This document shows, in pieces, positions 1 to 7,021 of a DNA stretch of 64,000 bases. The stretch is from Vibrio genomosp. F10 str. ZF-129 (GTDB taxonomy: Bacteria > Pseudomonadota > Gammaproteobacteria > Enterobacterales > Vibrionaceae). The notes under the pieces were generated by a model, which worked only from the letters and a program-made list of their open reading frames with translations, ran no database searches and was not told where the DNA came from. The stretch's first letter is position 1; the number at the start of each line of letters is the position of its first letter. The position numbers were made by a program, and so were the translations under genes. The DNA lies in assembly GCF_000287055.2 (NCBI RefSeq), contig NZ_AJYQ02000137.1, positions 184,490 through 248,489 of the forward strand. The letters run 5' to 3'.

Positions 1-140
1 ACATCACTTAAAGCCAACAAAGGTGTGCCAAAACGAGCGTGGAGTGCGTATTTCGTATTCATAATCAGTGCCCTACATCACTACACGCCTAGACGTGTAT
101 GTGCTACATTGGTAAATCGGCGTCTATCGCCGTCTATCTG

Positions 141-221
141 ACAAACAGTGATACAAACCATTCTGTTTGTTTGTGTTTATGTAGAAGCTATACCGCATAC
201 AGGTCTCTGTCAAACTGTTTG
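141..221. promoter_or_regulatory. Repeat-rich candidate operator region before the repressor gene
   Basis: No gene is visible in the first 242 bases. They hold an 8-base inverted repeat (ACAAACAG at 141-148 with CTGTTTGT at 163-170), an 11-base palindrome (CAAACTGTTTG, 211-221) and several further TGTTTGT/GTGTTT copies up to the start codon at 243. Clustered half-sites in front of a Mu-type repressor gene suggest autoregulatory operators. This is inference from position. Confidence 0.4.
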
Positions 222-242
222 TCGGTGTTTATCGGTGTTTGT

Positions 243-935
243 ATGAAAGAGTGGTTTTTGAGTGCGGACTTAGTTGGTTTAGATGGAATGCCAAACTCTG
301 TAACTGGAGTGTCTCAAAAAGCTAGACGAAACAAATGGTTATCAAGGCCGTCCAACACATCATCTAAGGTGTTTGAGTTTCATATATCCAATTTCCACCC
401 AGATCTTGTTCTGGAATTACGTGAAAAATTTGGCGATGACTCCATTCCTGAAAATGTGACGGAAATCTCAAACGTTAAATCGGTCAGAACCGTATCTGCA
501 ATGGATGATATGTGTGCTGTGCCTGTTTATAACGTTTATGCTTCGTGCGGCTTTGGCGCTCAGAACGGCGCTGAATATCAACTAAGAACCGAGTTTTTAC
601 CTTGCCTGTGGCTGAAGCGTTTTGGCCTAACGGAAGAGTCAGCACGCATCATTATTTGTCACGGTGACTCAATGGAAGACACATTGAGTGACGGTGATGA
701 AGTGTTAGTAGATATCCGAGAACTCGACCACCCAGTAAAACACGGGGTGTATGTGGTTCGAATCGGTAAACACGTTTATATAAAGCGTTTGAAATACGAC
801 ATAATGGCTGAAGGTTATGAAGTCATTTCAGACAACAAAGCAGAATATGATCCCTTCATTGTGAACGAAGAAAAACTAGAAGACTTCGCGGTGATAGGAA
901 AAGTGGTCACCACCGTCATGAAGGCGGTGATATAG
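243..935 (+). CDS. Phage-type repressor: Mu-like DNA-binding domain plus S24 peptidase domain
   Basis: The product has 230 residues from the ATG at 243. An upstream in-frame extension to 99 would add a cysteine-rich non-homologous stretch, so the internal start is preferred. The N-terminus (MKEWFLSADLVGL, then GVSQKARRNKW) matches the winged-helix domain of Mu-type repressors and transposases. The C-terminal half has the LexA/CI-like S24 fold, with the serine motif CHGDSMEDTL and the lysine-side segment VDIRELDHPVKHGVYVVRI. Such repressors usually self-cleave during the SOS response and release the operon they control. A terminator follows directly and separates it from the operon at 1055. 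It most likely controls the surrounding mobile or defence genes. Confidence 0.85.
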   Translation: MKEWFLSADLVGLDGMPNSVTGVSQKARRNKWLSRPSNTSSKVFEFHISNFHPDLVLELREKFGDDSIPENVTEISNVKSVRTVSAMDDMCAVPVYNVYASCGFGAQNGAEYQLRTEFLPCLWLKRFGLTEESARIIICHGDSMEDTLSDGDEVLVDIRELDHPVKHGVYVVRIGKHVYIKRLKYDIMAEGYEVISDNKAEYDPFIVNEEKLEDFAVIGKVVTTVMKAVI

Positions 936-941
936 AAGAAT

Positions 942-968
942 AAAGGCATCCTACGGGGTGCCTTTTTA
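942..968 (+). terminator. Rho-independent terminator after the repressor gene
   Basis: Seven-base arms GGCATCC (945-951) and GGGTGCC (956-962, one G-U pair) enclose a TACG loop and are followed by five T residues. It sits right after the repressor stop codon. Confidence 0.8.
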
Positions 969-1054
969 TTTATTGATAAAACTAATACTTGGGTTTTCCT
1001 TACTTTATCAAGGAAAAAAACATTAACGAACAATAGACATAGAGAGCAAACTTA

Positions 1055-2056
1055 ATGAGTGAAACTGCTCAAATTGCCAAAATGGCAGAGGTGGTATCCA
1101 AAGAGCTTTTTGGTGCTTTTAAGTGGAAACAAAAGGTTTCTCAAGATCACAGTTGGGACTGTGTTGCTTCAGATGAACATGGTGGAAAAGACTCGCACCC
1201 ATCAGATTGCGTAATGTACTACCGCGACCCGTATGATCGTCAGATGAAGTATGTTAATACAGACTTAAAAAGTTACGCAAAAACCTCAATAAATAAGGTG
1301 CAGATTCGCAAAGCAATGCATTCACTGACATATGCGACAAACTGTGCTCAATATAATGAGAACTGGTCTAGACTCTTTAAGCCTGAAGATTCCTTTGAAG
1401 TTAAGGGGATGCTTTTTGTTTATAACCACTGTGATAGTTACAATGGGAACTTCGATGATATCTTAAAAGACATTAATGAGTCCGATAAGGACAGACCCAA
1501 AGTAAACCATTTGGATGGTTACTCACAGGTATACGTGATGAGTCCTTATAAGATTACTGAGCTAGTGAGTATTGCAAAAGATCTAAAGCTTATGAATGCT
1601 GATGGTTTACTGCCTAAAAGCGATAAGTATTGCTTTTTTCACCCAAGTGAAGTTTTAAATAAGAACCACTTTTCTAATAAAGATTACTCAGAACCTGCAA
1701 CGCTAGAGGTACTTTTTTCTTCTTGGATTATTGTGAAGCATGATGCTGCTGAGCATCGAGAAGCTGGCTACGTAATTTACTACATGGAAGATGGAGAGAC
1801 GGTTGAAGAGTTTACCTACCTTTTAGATGCGCTTTCCTATTATCAAATTTTAAATGACAAGGGCTCTGTTGATATTCGCTTAGTAAAGAAAAATAAATAT
1901 GGTTCACTAAATCTTCAAGAGGCTATTAATCAATACTTTGGGAGTATCGGTTATAGCAATAAACAAATTGAAGAGCTAAAAAAAGAGATATGTGTTCAAA
2001 CTATCGGTAGGTTCACACATCAATTTTCTGACATTGAATTAGGGCTGATGGACTAA
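1055..2056 (+). CDS. Unrecognised protein with a PD-(D/E)XK nuclease-like N-terminus; first gene of a three-gene operon
   Basis: This 333-residue cytoplasmic protein has no signal peptide or membrane segment. Residues about 12-72 show acidic helix residues, then HPSDCVMYYRDPY (D51) and YVNTDLKSYAK (D70-x-K72), which fit the metal-binding core of PD-(D/E)XK nucleases with Asp in place of Glu. The rest (residues about 90-333) is a larger domain I cannot name. Its stop codon overlaps the next start by one base, so the genes are translationally linked. The operon lies just downstream of a phage-type repressor and is closed by a strong terminator, which is typical of regulated phage-satellite or anti-phage cargo. 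The nuclease assignment is motif-based. The defence role is inference. Confidence 0.55.
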   Translation: MSETAQIAKMAEVVSKELFGAFKWKQKVSQDHSWDCVASDEHGGKDSHPSDCVMYYRDPYDRQMKYVNTDLKSYAKTSINKVQIRKAMHSLTYATNCAQYNENWSRLFKPEDSFEVKGMLFVYNHCDSYNGNFDDILKDINESDKDRPKVNHLDGYSQVYVMSPYKITELVSIAKDLKLMNADGLLPKSDKYCFFHPSEVLNKNHFSNKDYSEPATLEVLFSSWIIVKHDAAEHREAGYVIYYMEDGETVEEFTYLLDALSYYQILNDKGSVDIRLVKKNKYGSLNLQEAINQYFGSIGYSNKQIEELKKEICVQTIGRFTHQFSDIELGLMD

Positions 2057-3174
2057 TGACTGAAGAACATAAAAGTGTCGGCAATAGACTGTACTTCATG
2101 AATGACAAGAATATTCGTGATGGCCTTACTGCACAGCGAGTTAAATCTGAGCACTTGATTACTTTTCTGGCAAAAAAAGGTATTTATGTAGCTCAAGATA
2201 GCTCTAAGTTGAGATTAATAGATATGGTGCAAACAATGCGATTTGATCATGCAGATTATCTCTATATATCTTCTTTATTGGAAAACCCTGATCGTCGAGA
2301 CAACCAATCTACAACTGAGTTACCAGCAGATTTCAATGTTGGGAAGGTTAATACTGCGTTGACTGCTGTAACAACTAAACTTCAAAGTAAAGAAGTTGGA
2401 ATAAAGGTCAAAGCATCTGGAAAAAAAGTTATGGTAGAAGCAAGTTATGTTGATACCGACTTTTCAAAAGCCCCTATGAGGCAGCGGACACCAAAAACAG
2501 CCTTGATTGAAATTGATGTATCTGGCTCTAAGGATACCAGTATTCGCTTTCCGGCAAACGAAATGGGTAAAGAACTGCGTGATCTCATTGTGTCTGAAAT
2601 GAATAAGCAGCTGACTCAGTCGGTTAAACCCATCGAGATTGACTTTGAACACCATCCTCATGAACTGCGAACCAAGTTTTTTACTAAACTCCTAAGTCTT
2701 GATGATTATCAGATATTTGATGTGATTAATGTAAATGTGCGTAATGCTCGAGGGGACAATGAAGAGAATGATGTAGCTAGCCAACTGAGACATGTAGCTC
2801 TATCTGGTAAAAATTTACTTACTTCAAATATTTACCAAAGCTTAGCCCAAAATAAATACAACATCTATAGAATGTCTTGGAAGGTGCGTAAAGCTGTTAC
2901 TATTAAAGTAGATCCAAAAGATGCGAGTAAGGACGTTTTCAGTTTTGATATGTCTGATTGTTTTACTATAGAAGCTAAGTTTGATGACAAAGAGAGATCT
3001 AAAGGTTTCAATTACAAGGTGAAAGCTGTTCATCGTTACAATAAGTCAAAGGGTGTACTTAATGTTACGACAGGGCAACTTAACAATCATGAAGTTGATG
3101 AGTTATCAAAACTTTTGGTTAAATCAGCTACAGCTGCGTTTGTCGAATTGACATCTGATAAAGGTGAGGAATAA
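2056..3174 (+). CDS. Unrecognised protein, second gene of the three-gene operon
   Basis: The product has 372 residues and is soluble, lysine-rich and without visible transmembrane or signal segments. I recognise no family. Residues about 85-270 look like alternating strands with repeated short beta segments (VNTALTAVTTKLQSKEVGIKVKASGKK is split by turns). A second charged region runs from about 280 to 365. It starts at the ATG that overlaps the previous stop codon (TAATG) and ends four bases before the preferred start of the third gene. The tight coupling implies that the three products work together in fixed proportion. Confidence 0.55.
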   Translation: MTEEHKSVGNRLYFMNDKNIRDGLTAQRVKSEHLITFLAKKGIYVAQDSSKLRLIDMVQTMRFDHADYLYISSLLENPDRRDNQSTTELPADFNVGKVNTALTAVTTKLQSKEVGIKVKASGKKVMVEASYVDTDFSKAPMRQRTPKTALIEIDVSGSKDTSIRFPANEMGKELRDLIVSEMNKQLTQSVKPIEIDFEHHPHELRTKFFTKLLSLDDYQIFDVINVNVRNARGDNEENDVASQLRHVALSGKNLLTSNIYQSLAQNKYNIYRMSWKVRKAVTIKVDPKDASKDVFSFDMSDCFTIEAKFDDKERSKGFNYKVKAVHRYNKSKGVLNVTTGQLNNHEVDELSKLLVKSATAAFVELTSDKGEE

Positions 3175-3178
3175 AGGT

Positions 3179-3835
3179 ATGAGTCGTATCTCGCTATTTG
3201 AGTTTAAGGTAGAACAGAGTATTCGTGAGATTGCTAATTCCCTTCTTAAAAAGAGATATGCCCCAAGCATGAAGTCAGGCTTTATGTTAGTTAAAGCGGA
3301 CAATGAGTCTATTATTGCTAAGCATATTACAGAGGTTATTTCTGAGCGAACCATAACAAGTCCATTTGGTGACACAGAGGTAAGTTTGGTGAAAGACTAC
3401 CTTGTTAATGAAATTGAAGTCAGAAGCGGGCTAATAAAAGTAATTGACCCGACTAAAAGTTTGTCTCAATTTAAGCAAGACCTTTCTTCTGCGCTGAATT
3501 ACCTTTGCTCGATATCTCCACTTAATGTTGACTTGAAAAAGTTTGTGGGCGTCATTCATGAAAATGATGGTATCACTGTTACCGCTATCGAAATTATGTC
3601 TCAGGAGTTGATGACAGATACAACAGCTAGAATGTCTATTGCAAGTAGTAATTGTTTGATGAGTAGGGTTTCAGAATATTTAGAGGGTAAATCTTATACT
3701 ATCAAAAAGCTAAAAATTGACATCCATGGAGTAGGAACAGCTGAGTTAAACAGCAAAGGGAATATTAAATTAGATGATAAACCTGATCAGAAGCATCTAT
3801 ATAATGTCCTCAGAGACAATATTTTGTCAGAATAA
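3179..3835 (+). CDS. Unrecognised protein, third gene of the three-gene operon
   Basis: The product has 218 residues from the ATG at 3179, which has GAGG nine bases upstream. A GTG at 3164 would add five residues and overlap the previous gene. The protein is soluble with a helical N-terminus (FKVEQSIREIANSLLKKRY) and no motif I can assign. It is followed after 13 bases by a perfect 10-bp terminator, so it closes the operon. Base composition matches its two partners and is AT-rich relative to the core genes to the right. Function unknown. Confidence 0.55.
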   Translation: MSRISLFEFKVEQSIREIANSLLKKRYAPSMKSGFMLVKADNESIIAKHITEVISERTITSPFGDTEVSLVKDYLVNEIEVRSGLIKVIDPTKSLSQFKQDLSSALNYLCSISPLNVDLKKFVGVIHENDGITVTAIEIMSQELMTDTTARMSIASSNCLMSRVSEYLEGKSYTIKKLKIDIHGVGTAELNSKGNIKLDDKPDQKHLYNVLRDNILSE

Positions 3836-3848
3836 TATAACTCTTAGC

Positions 3849-3878
3849 TAAAAAGCCGCTTATATAGCGGCTTTTTTA
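3849..3878 (+). terminator. Strong terminator closing the three-gene operon
   Basis: AAAAGCCGCT (3851-3860) pairs perfectly with AGCGGCTTTT (3866-3875) around a five-base loop, with a T-rich 3' side. Confidence 0.9.
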
Positions 3879-3891
3879 TGGAGTAATTGTA

Positions 3892-3908
3892 CTAATGTAA
3901 TCACTAGG
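3892..3908 (+). repeat. Left copy of a 17-base direct repeat, possible attachment site
   Basis: CTAATGTAATCACTAGG matches 16 of 17 bases with 8137-8153 (CTAATGTAATCAATAGG). The two copies flank the integron-cassette block and the tyrosine integrase, with the integrase close to the right copy as expected for an integrated element. The attL/attR reading is inference. Confidence 0.45.
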
Positions 3909-3974
3909 GTCAGGTCACTGCTTCTTGTCACGCTAAAGCTAAACGGCTCCTTTTTTGTGCTTGCTCACCTTCCT

Positions 3975-4091
3975 TCAAACTTTAACCATTCTAAGCCGTG
4001 CGTCGCAATCATATTGAGACTTACTACTTGGACAAAAACCTAGATCAGACATACATGCCTTAATAGCAGCTATCGATAACAATTTACTCAT
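3975..4091 (-). CDS. Small 38-residue ORF at the truncated end of the cassette array
   Basis: The ORF starts at the ATG at 4091 (minus) and reads MSKLLSIAAIKACM to a TGA at 3975. It begins immediately after the broken attC that follows the 4122-4973 cassette. It could be the 5' end of another cassette gene cut off by the deletion that removed the attC right half, or chance coding. No recognisable family, and no clear ribosome binding site beyond A-rich sequence. Confidence 0.25.
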   Translation of the reverse strand: MSKLLSIAAIKACMSDLGFCPSSKSQYDCDARLRMVKV

Positions 4092-4120
4092 TTAAATCAC
4101 TCTTAAACAGTTTGTTAGGC
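4092..4120 (-). repeat. Truncated attC site (R''-L'' half only)
   Basis: Read on the minus strand this is GCCTAAC followed by AAACTGTTTAAGAGTGATT, the usual first half of a Vibrio attC. The sequence then departs from the attC pattern and no partner GTTRRRY box is found downstream. It directly follows the stop codon of the 4122-4973 gene, as in a cassette. The array appears to have been cut here. Confidence 0.65.
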
Positions 4121-4121
4121 T

Positions 4122-4973
4122 TCAGTTTATCACCACAATTTTGTGGCGAACGCCTAAGGTTTTTGCACGATGTTTTAATTCTTCGGGTAGCTCTCTTTCC
4201 GTAACGAGTATGGACTCAACATTAACCAAGTATGGTGCATGCTCTGCTTTCTTAACTTCACGGTATTTGACACATTGATAAATACCTCGCTGAAGATCAT
4301 CATCTGAAGATTTTATAGACTTAACTTCAACCATTTTGAAGTCCGTGCCAGAAGCAAATGTCACGTCAACGATATCTCCCGATAAAAGTGATGCTTCTTC
4401 ATCACCAACTCCGAATCGAGCACCAAGTCCAATAGATTTAGGGTTGTTAGCAATATAATGCTTTAGACTTTTATGCTCATCACTCTCGCCACCAGAGCCA
4501 TACTGATGATCGTCGAATTTGGTTGGTGTATCAATTAACTGAACTTCATTCCCAAATAGGCTTTCACTTATTTCATTCCAATGTGGGTAGTTAAAAACAA
4601 GTTCTCTTTCATGTTCAACGACTGCTATTTGCTCGTCCTTAGGCAAAGAATCAAAGTTTTTATACTTTCGTTTTCTGTATCGATCATACAGATAACCGGA
4701 AACCCCTGCTCCAGGGATACCGTTGCCTCTCGTAATCAGTACATTAATTAAGGGAGCATTCTCATCTAGCTCTAAAATTTGATGCATCAAAGAGCCTGCA
4801 ACATGACCAATTTGTGTTGGGAAAATCGTATCTACAGCCCATTGCTTTTCAAGCTCGCGCTTAATTGAGCCATAAGTAACAAATGGCTCTCCGCTTTCCA
4901 GAGCGTTTAACAGCAAAGCCATTGCGTATTGAGGACCATCATCTCGTAACTGTTCTACTGTATAGCTAACCAT
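4122..4973 (-). CDS. Integron cassette gene: PD-(D/E)XK restriction-endonuclease-like protein
   Basis: The product has 283 residues. The N-terminal region (about 1-135) looks like a helical DNA-recognition domain (VTYGSIKRELEKQW). The C-terminal region holds a convincing nuclease core: E163/E166 in a helix, SGDIVDVTF (D200/D203), MVEVKSIK (E216-x-K218), then the QRGIYQCVKY helix (Q228/Y232) typical of restriction-endonuclease-like folds. The gene lies between two attC sites and reads the same way as the other two cassettes. No methyltransferase partner is present, so it is more likely a stand-alone defence nuclease or solitary restriction enzyme than a classic type II system. The biochemical target is unknown. 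Confidence 0.7.
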   Translation of the reverse strand: MVSYTVEQLRDDGPQYAMALLLNALESGEPFVTYGSIKRELEKQWAVDTIFPTQIGHVAGSLMHQILELDENAPLINVLITRGNGIPGAGVSGYLYDRYRKRKYKNFDSLPKDEQIAVVEHERELVFNYPHWNEISESLFGNEVQLIDTPTKFDDHQYGSGGESDEHKSLKHYIANNPKSIGLGARFGVGDEEASLLSGDIVDVTFASGTDFKMVEVKSIKSSDDDLQRGIYQCVKYREVKKAEHAPYLVNVESILVTERELPEELKHRAKTLGVRHKIVVIN

Positions 4974-4980
4974 TTGTAAT

Positions 4981-5043
4981 ACCTAACTTATTATTGAAGC
5001 CTAACGCCAAGCGTTGCGAATAACTCTTAAATGCTTGTTAGGT
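4981..5043 (-). repeat. Short attC site between cassettes 1 and 2
   Basis: On the minus strand this runs from ACCTAAC (5043-5037) through CAACGCTTGGCGTTAGGC to GTTAGGT (4987-4981). The outer boxes are perfectly complementary, as in an attC R''/R' pair. An internal GTTAGGC (5005-4999) gives an alternative 45-base end. Compared with the 127-base site at 5810 it lacks the central variable hairpin and appears to be an internal deletion joining CGCTTGGC to GGCGTTAG. Confidence 0.7.
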
Positions 5044-5796
5044 CATTTCTTGAGGCTTGGTAAATTCAGAAGCCCAAAGCTGCTGAGCCCAATCAAGTTG
5101 CCCTTTCCCTAACTCAGGACAAACCTCTAAAGCTTGCTGCAATTCGTCTAACTTGTGCTCTAGTTCAGGTTGGCTTACGTTATTTGTAATTATTTTACCC
5201 AGAGTCCAACTAAGCAAGATATGAATCAACGTGATTCTGGTAGCTTTATTTGAATCGTAAGTATCAAAACCGAACTTCATATTCAGAGTAATGCTGCCAC
5301 AGTCTTCCAATGTTGCATTATCGATCACTTCAAGTTGCCATCCTTGCAATTCTCGAGAGTAGTGGGCATATGGTTGTATTGAAGAACAGAACTCTCCAAA
5401 ATATTCTCCCCAGCCTTGTGACCACAAGGATTTACTATAATGTTGCCAAACATTCTGACTTAATCTTTTTCTGATTGCTCCAGAACTTTTTGATCCTTGG
5501 ACCCATGCCGTAACTAATTCTGACGAAAGGCTTCGATCTTTTAAGAAGCCGCATTCAATTAAAGTTAACGCTTCGACACTTTGACGAGTTAAGCTTAACG
5601 CTATTGCATGTTTGCCCTCTCGATTTGCGTCTGCGCTTGCCATTAAGCATTGAACGTAATGAAGAATTGAACATTGGACCGAAGTTTTACTGTCCAATGA
5701 CAAGTCTGATAATTGATCTGCCAGTTGCATAGCTACACCAGACACCTCGCCAATTAACTGACTACCAACTTCAAACCATTTTGGTTTATTACTCAA
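5038..5796 (-). CDS. Integron cassette gene: unrecognised helical protein
   Basis: This 252-residue soluble protein is predicted to be almost entirely helical. Features are a segment RQSVEALTLIECGFL (about residues 70-85), AHYSRELQGW (about 150) and a C-terminal helical part rich in Leu and Gln. The layout resembles the helical domains of HEPN or DUF5677-like proteins, but I see no clear R-x4-H HEPN motif, so no function is assigned. The stop codon lies inside the following attC box, the standard cassette arrangement. The start is close after the attC at 5810 with a GAGAAAAAT ribosome-binding region. Like most cassettes it has no promoter of its own that I can identify. Confidence 0.6.
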   Translation of the reverse strand: MSNKPKWFEVGSQLIGEVSGVAMQLADQLSDLSLDSKTSVQCSILHYVQCLMASADANREGKHAIALSLTRQSVEALTLIECGFLKDRSLSSELVTAWVQGSKSSGAIRKRLSQNVWQHYSKSLWSQGWGEYFGEFCSSIQPYAHYSRELQGWQLEVIDNATLEDCGSITLNMKFGFDTYDSNKATRITLIHILLSWTLGKIITNNVSQPELEHKLDELQQALEVCPELGKGQLDWAQQLWASEFTKPQEMT

Positions 5797-5809
5797 ATTT
5801 TTCTCCCTG

Positions 5810-5936
5810 ACCTAACGCCGCGTTAAGTGGTGAGCAACGCTACCACCAAACCTAAATCATTGTTCCGTAAACACTTAAGCTGAAGCAAACCGAAAATGCC
5901 AAGCGTTGGGAATCCGTCTTAAACGCTTTGTTAAAT
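5810..5936 (-). repeat. Complete 127-base Vibrio-type attC site
   Basis: On the minus strand it starts with ATTTAAC (5936-5930, fits RYYYAAC) and ends with GTTAGGT (5816-5810, fits GTTRRRY). The inner arms AAAGCGTTTAAG and CTTAACGCGGCG are imperfectly complementary with unpaired bases, as attC folding requires. The central part contains the familiar CCCAACGCTTGGCATTTTCGG and AACGCGG blocks of chromosomal integrons of Vibrio. It overlaps the stop codon of the 5931-6704 gene. Confidence 0.9.
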
Positions 5937-6704
5937 TTCAGTTGCGTCGATCTGAGCCTTAAACGAATATTGAGGAAAATCTAACATCATGCCTCTTTCG
6001 ATAGAGTATTTATCAAATATATATTGCTTTACAGCTTCCTCATTACTTCGAGGAATGTCGCAGTCAGCGACCATGACATTCTCTTTAGTTTCGAGATCGA
6101 CAAGGTCAAATATTCCGATTTTTCCAACGAACTTAGATAGAAAAGAAGAAGCTTTAAACTCTGTGTAGTTTGGTGATTTATCGTTAACAAGCAAAACAAC
6201 GTTTCTATTTGTGATGAGAAAAACACCATCTATGATATTTCTATGCTTAAAGAACTCGCTATGATAAGCGTAGTAACAGCTTGATGCTTCACTGGACTGA
6301 GATTCAAAGTCAATGATGTACTTTCTACCATAAAGCGTTGAAATTATTTGCTCAGCTTGTGTACCTTGCGCTACACCATTTGCAACAATAAAAAGTAAGC
6401 AGAAATCACTCTTTGTATTTTCTTTCTGCGCTTTCAATTGCTTTATTCCCTTATCTATAACTCCTGAGATACGGTTACGATAACCTGTAGTCCCAACGTG
6501 CTCAAATACGCCACCTTCAGCTAACTCTTTTTGTTCACGCTGATGTAATGCTTCATCGTCTGATTTTTCCTTCAGTTCGATCAAAACGACTTCTTCCTGT
6601 TCAATCAGAAAATCAGGTGTTTTTTCGTCAGACTCAGCAATTTTTCGAGCTTCTACAGAGAACTTTTTGAAGTATTCAATGACTTCATTTTCTAAGTTTT
6701 TCAT
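5931..6704 (-). CDS. Integron cassette gene: PD-(D/E)XK nuclease-like protein
   Basis: The product has 257 residues. The N-terminus shows a compact nuclease signature: helix ENEVIEYFKKFS, then EKTPDFLIEQ (P30-D31) and VVLIELKEK (E43-x-K45), close to the canonical PD...ExK. The central part has KQLKAQKENTKSDFCLLFIVANG, and a strand/helix alternation continues to about residue 230. The start ATG is preceded by AAGGAC. The gene follows a GTTAAAT box at 6727-6721, the right-hand end of an upstream attC, so it is the promoter-proximal cassette that remains. Likely a defence or DNA-processing nuclease; the target is unknown. Confidence 0.65.
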   Translation of the reverse strand: MKNLENEVIEYFKKFSVEARKIAESDEKTPDFLIEQEEVVLIELKEKSDDEALHQREQKELAEGGVFEHVGTTGYRNRISGVIDKGIKQLKAQKENTKSDFCLLFIVANGVAQGTQAEQIISTLYGRKYIIDFESQSSEASSCYYAYHSEFFKHRNIIDGVFLITNRNVVLLVNDKSPNYTEFKASSFLSKFVGKIGIFDLVDLETKENVMVADCDIPRSNEEAVKQYIFDKYSIERGMMLDFPQYSFKAQIDATEI

Positions 6705-6720
6705 CTATGTCCTTTATGAA

Positions 6721-6740
6721 ATTTAACGCTTTATAGGCGC
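6721..6740 (-). repeat. Right-half remnant of an upstream attC
   Basis: The minus strand reads GCGCCTATAAAGCGTTAAAT and ends in GTTAAAT, which fits the attC R' box and lies 16 bases before the cassette start codon. No matching RYYYAAC half is found further upstream, so the site was probably truncated when the array was captured. Confidence 0.5.
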
Positions 6741-6983
6741 AATTTTTCCGTATTTGCATTTCACTTATGTTGCGGTCATTCATTATGAAACTCAACTAAT
6801 ATCAATCCTTTGTGTGAATCGAAAGCGAATTTCATGAGAAAGCTACGAAAAATTTCCGTATTACACCTCAGACACTTGAATTAGATTACTTTGGTCCGAT
6901 TTGGATCATTTTAGGGAGTCAGTTCGGTGGCTCCATTGTGCATTTAAGATCACTTAGTACATTGAAAAAACGGACCTAAAAAT

Positions 6984-7005
6984 ATACTGTTTACTTATAC
7001 AGTAT
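6984..7005 (+). promoter_or_regulatory. LexA (SOS) box in the integrase promoter
   Basis: TACTGTTTACTTATACAGTA (6985-7004) fits TACTG-N10-CAGTA and CTGT-N8-ACAG exactly, with one further complementary base pair outside. It ends 17 bases before the chosen integrase start, so LexA bound here would cover the promoter or transcription start. This predicts induction of the integrase by DNA damage. Confidence 0.85.
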
Positions 7006-7021
7006 TTGTGGGGTGTTTTCT

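Noticed and set aside
99..242. Extension of the repressor gene to the upstream start at 99
   Set aside because: The added residues are Cys/Ser-rich, unlike the family, and coincide with an operator-like repeat region.
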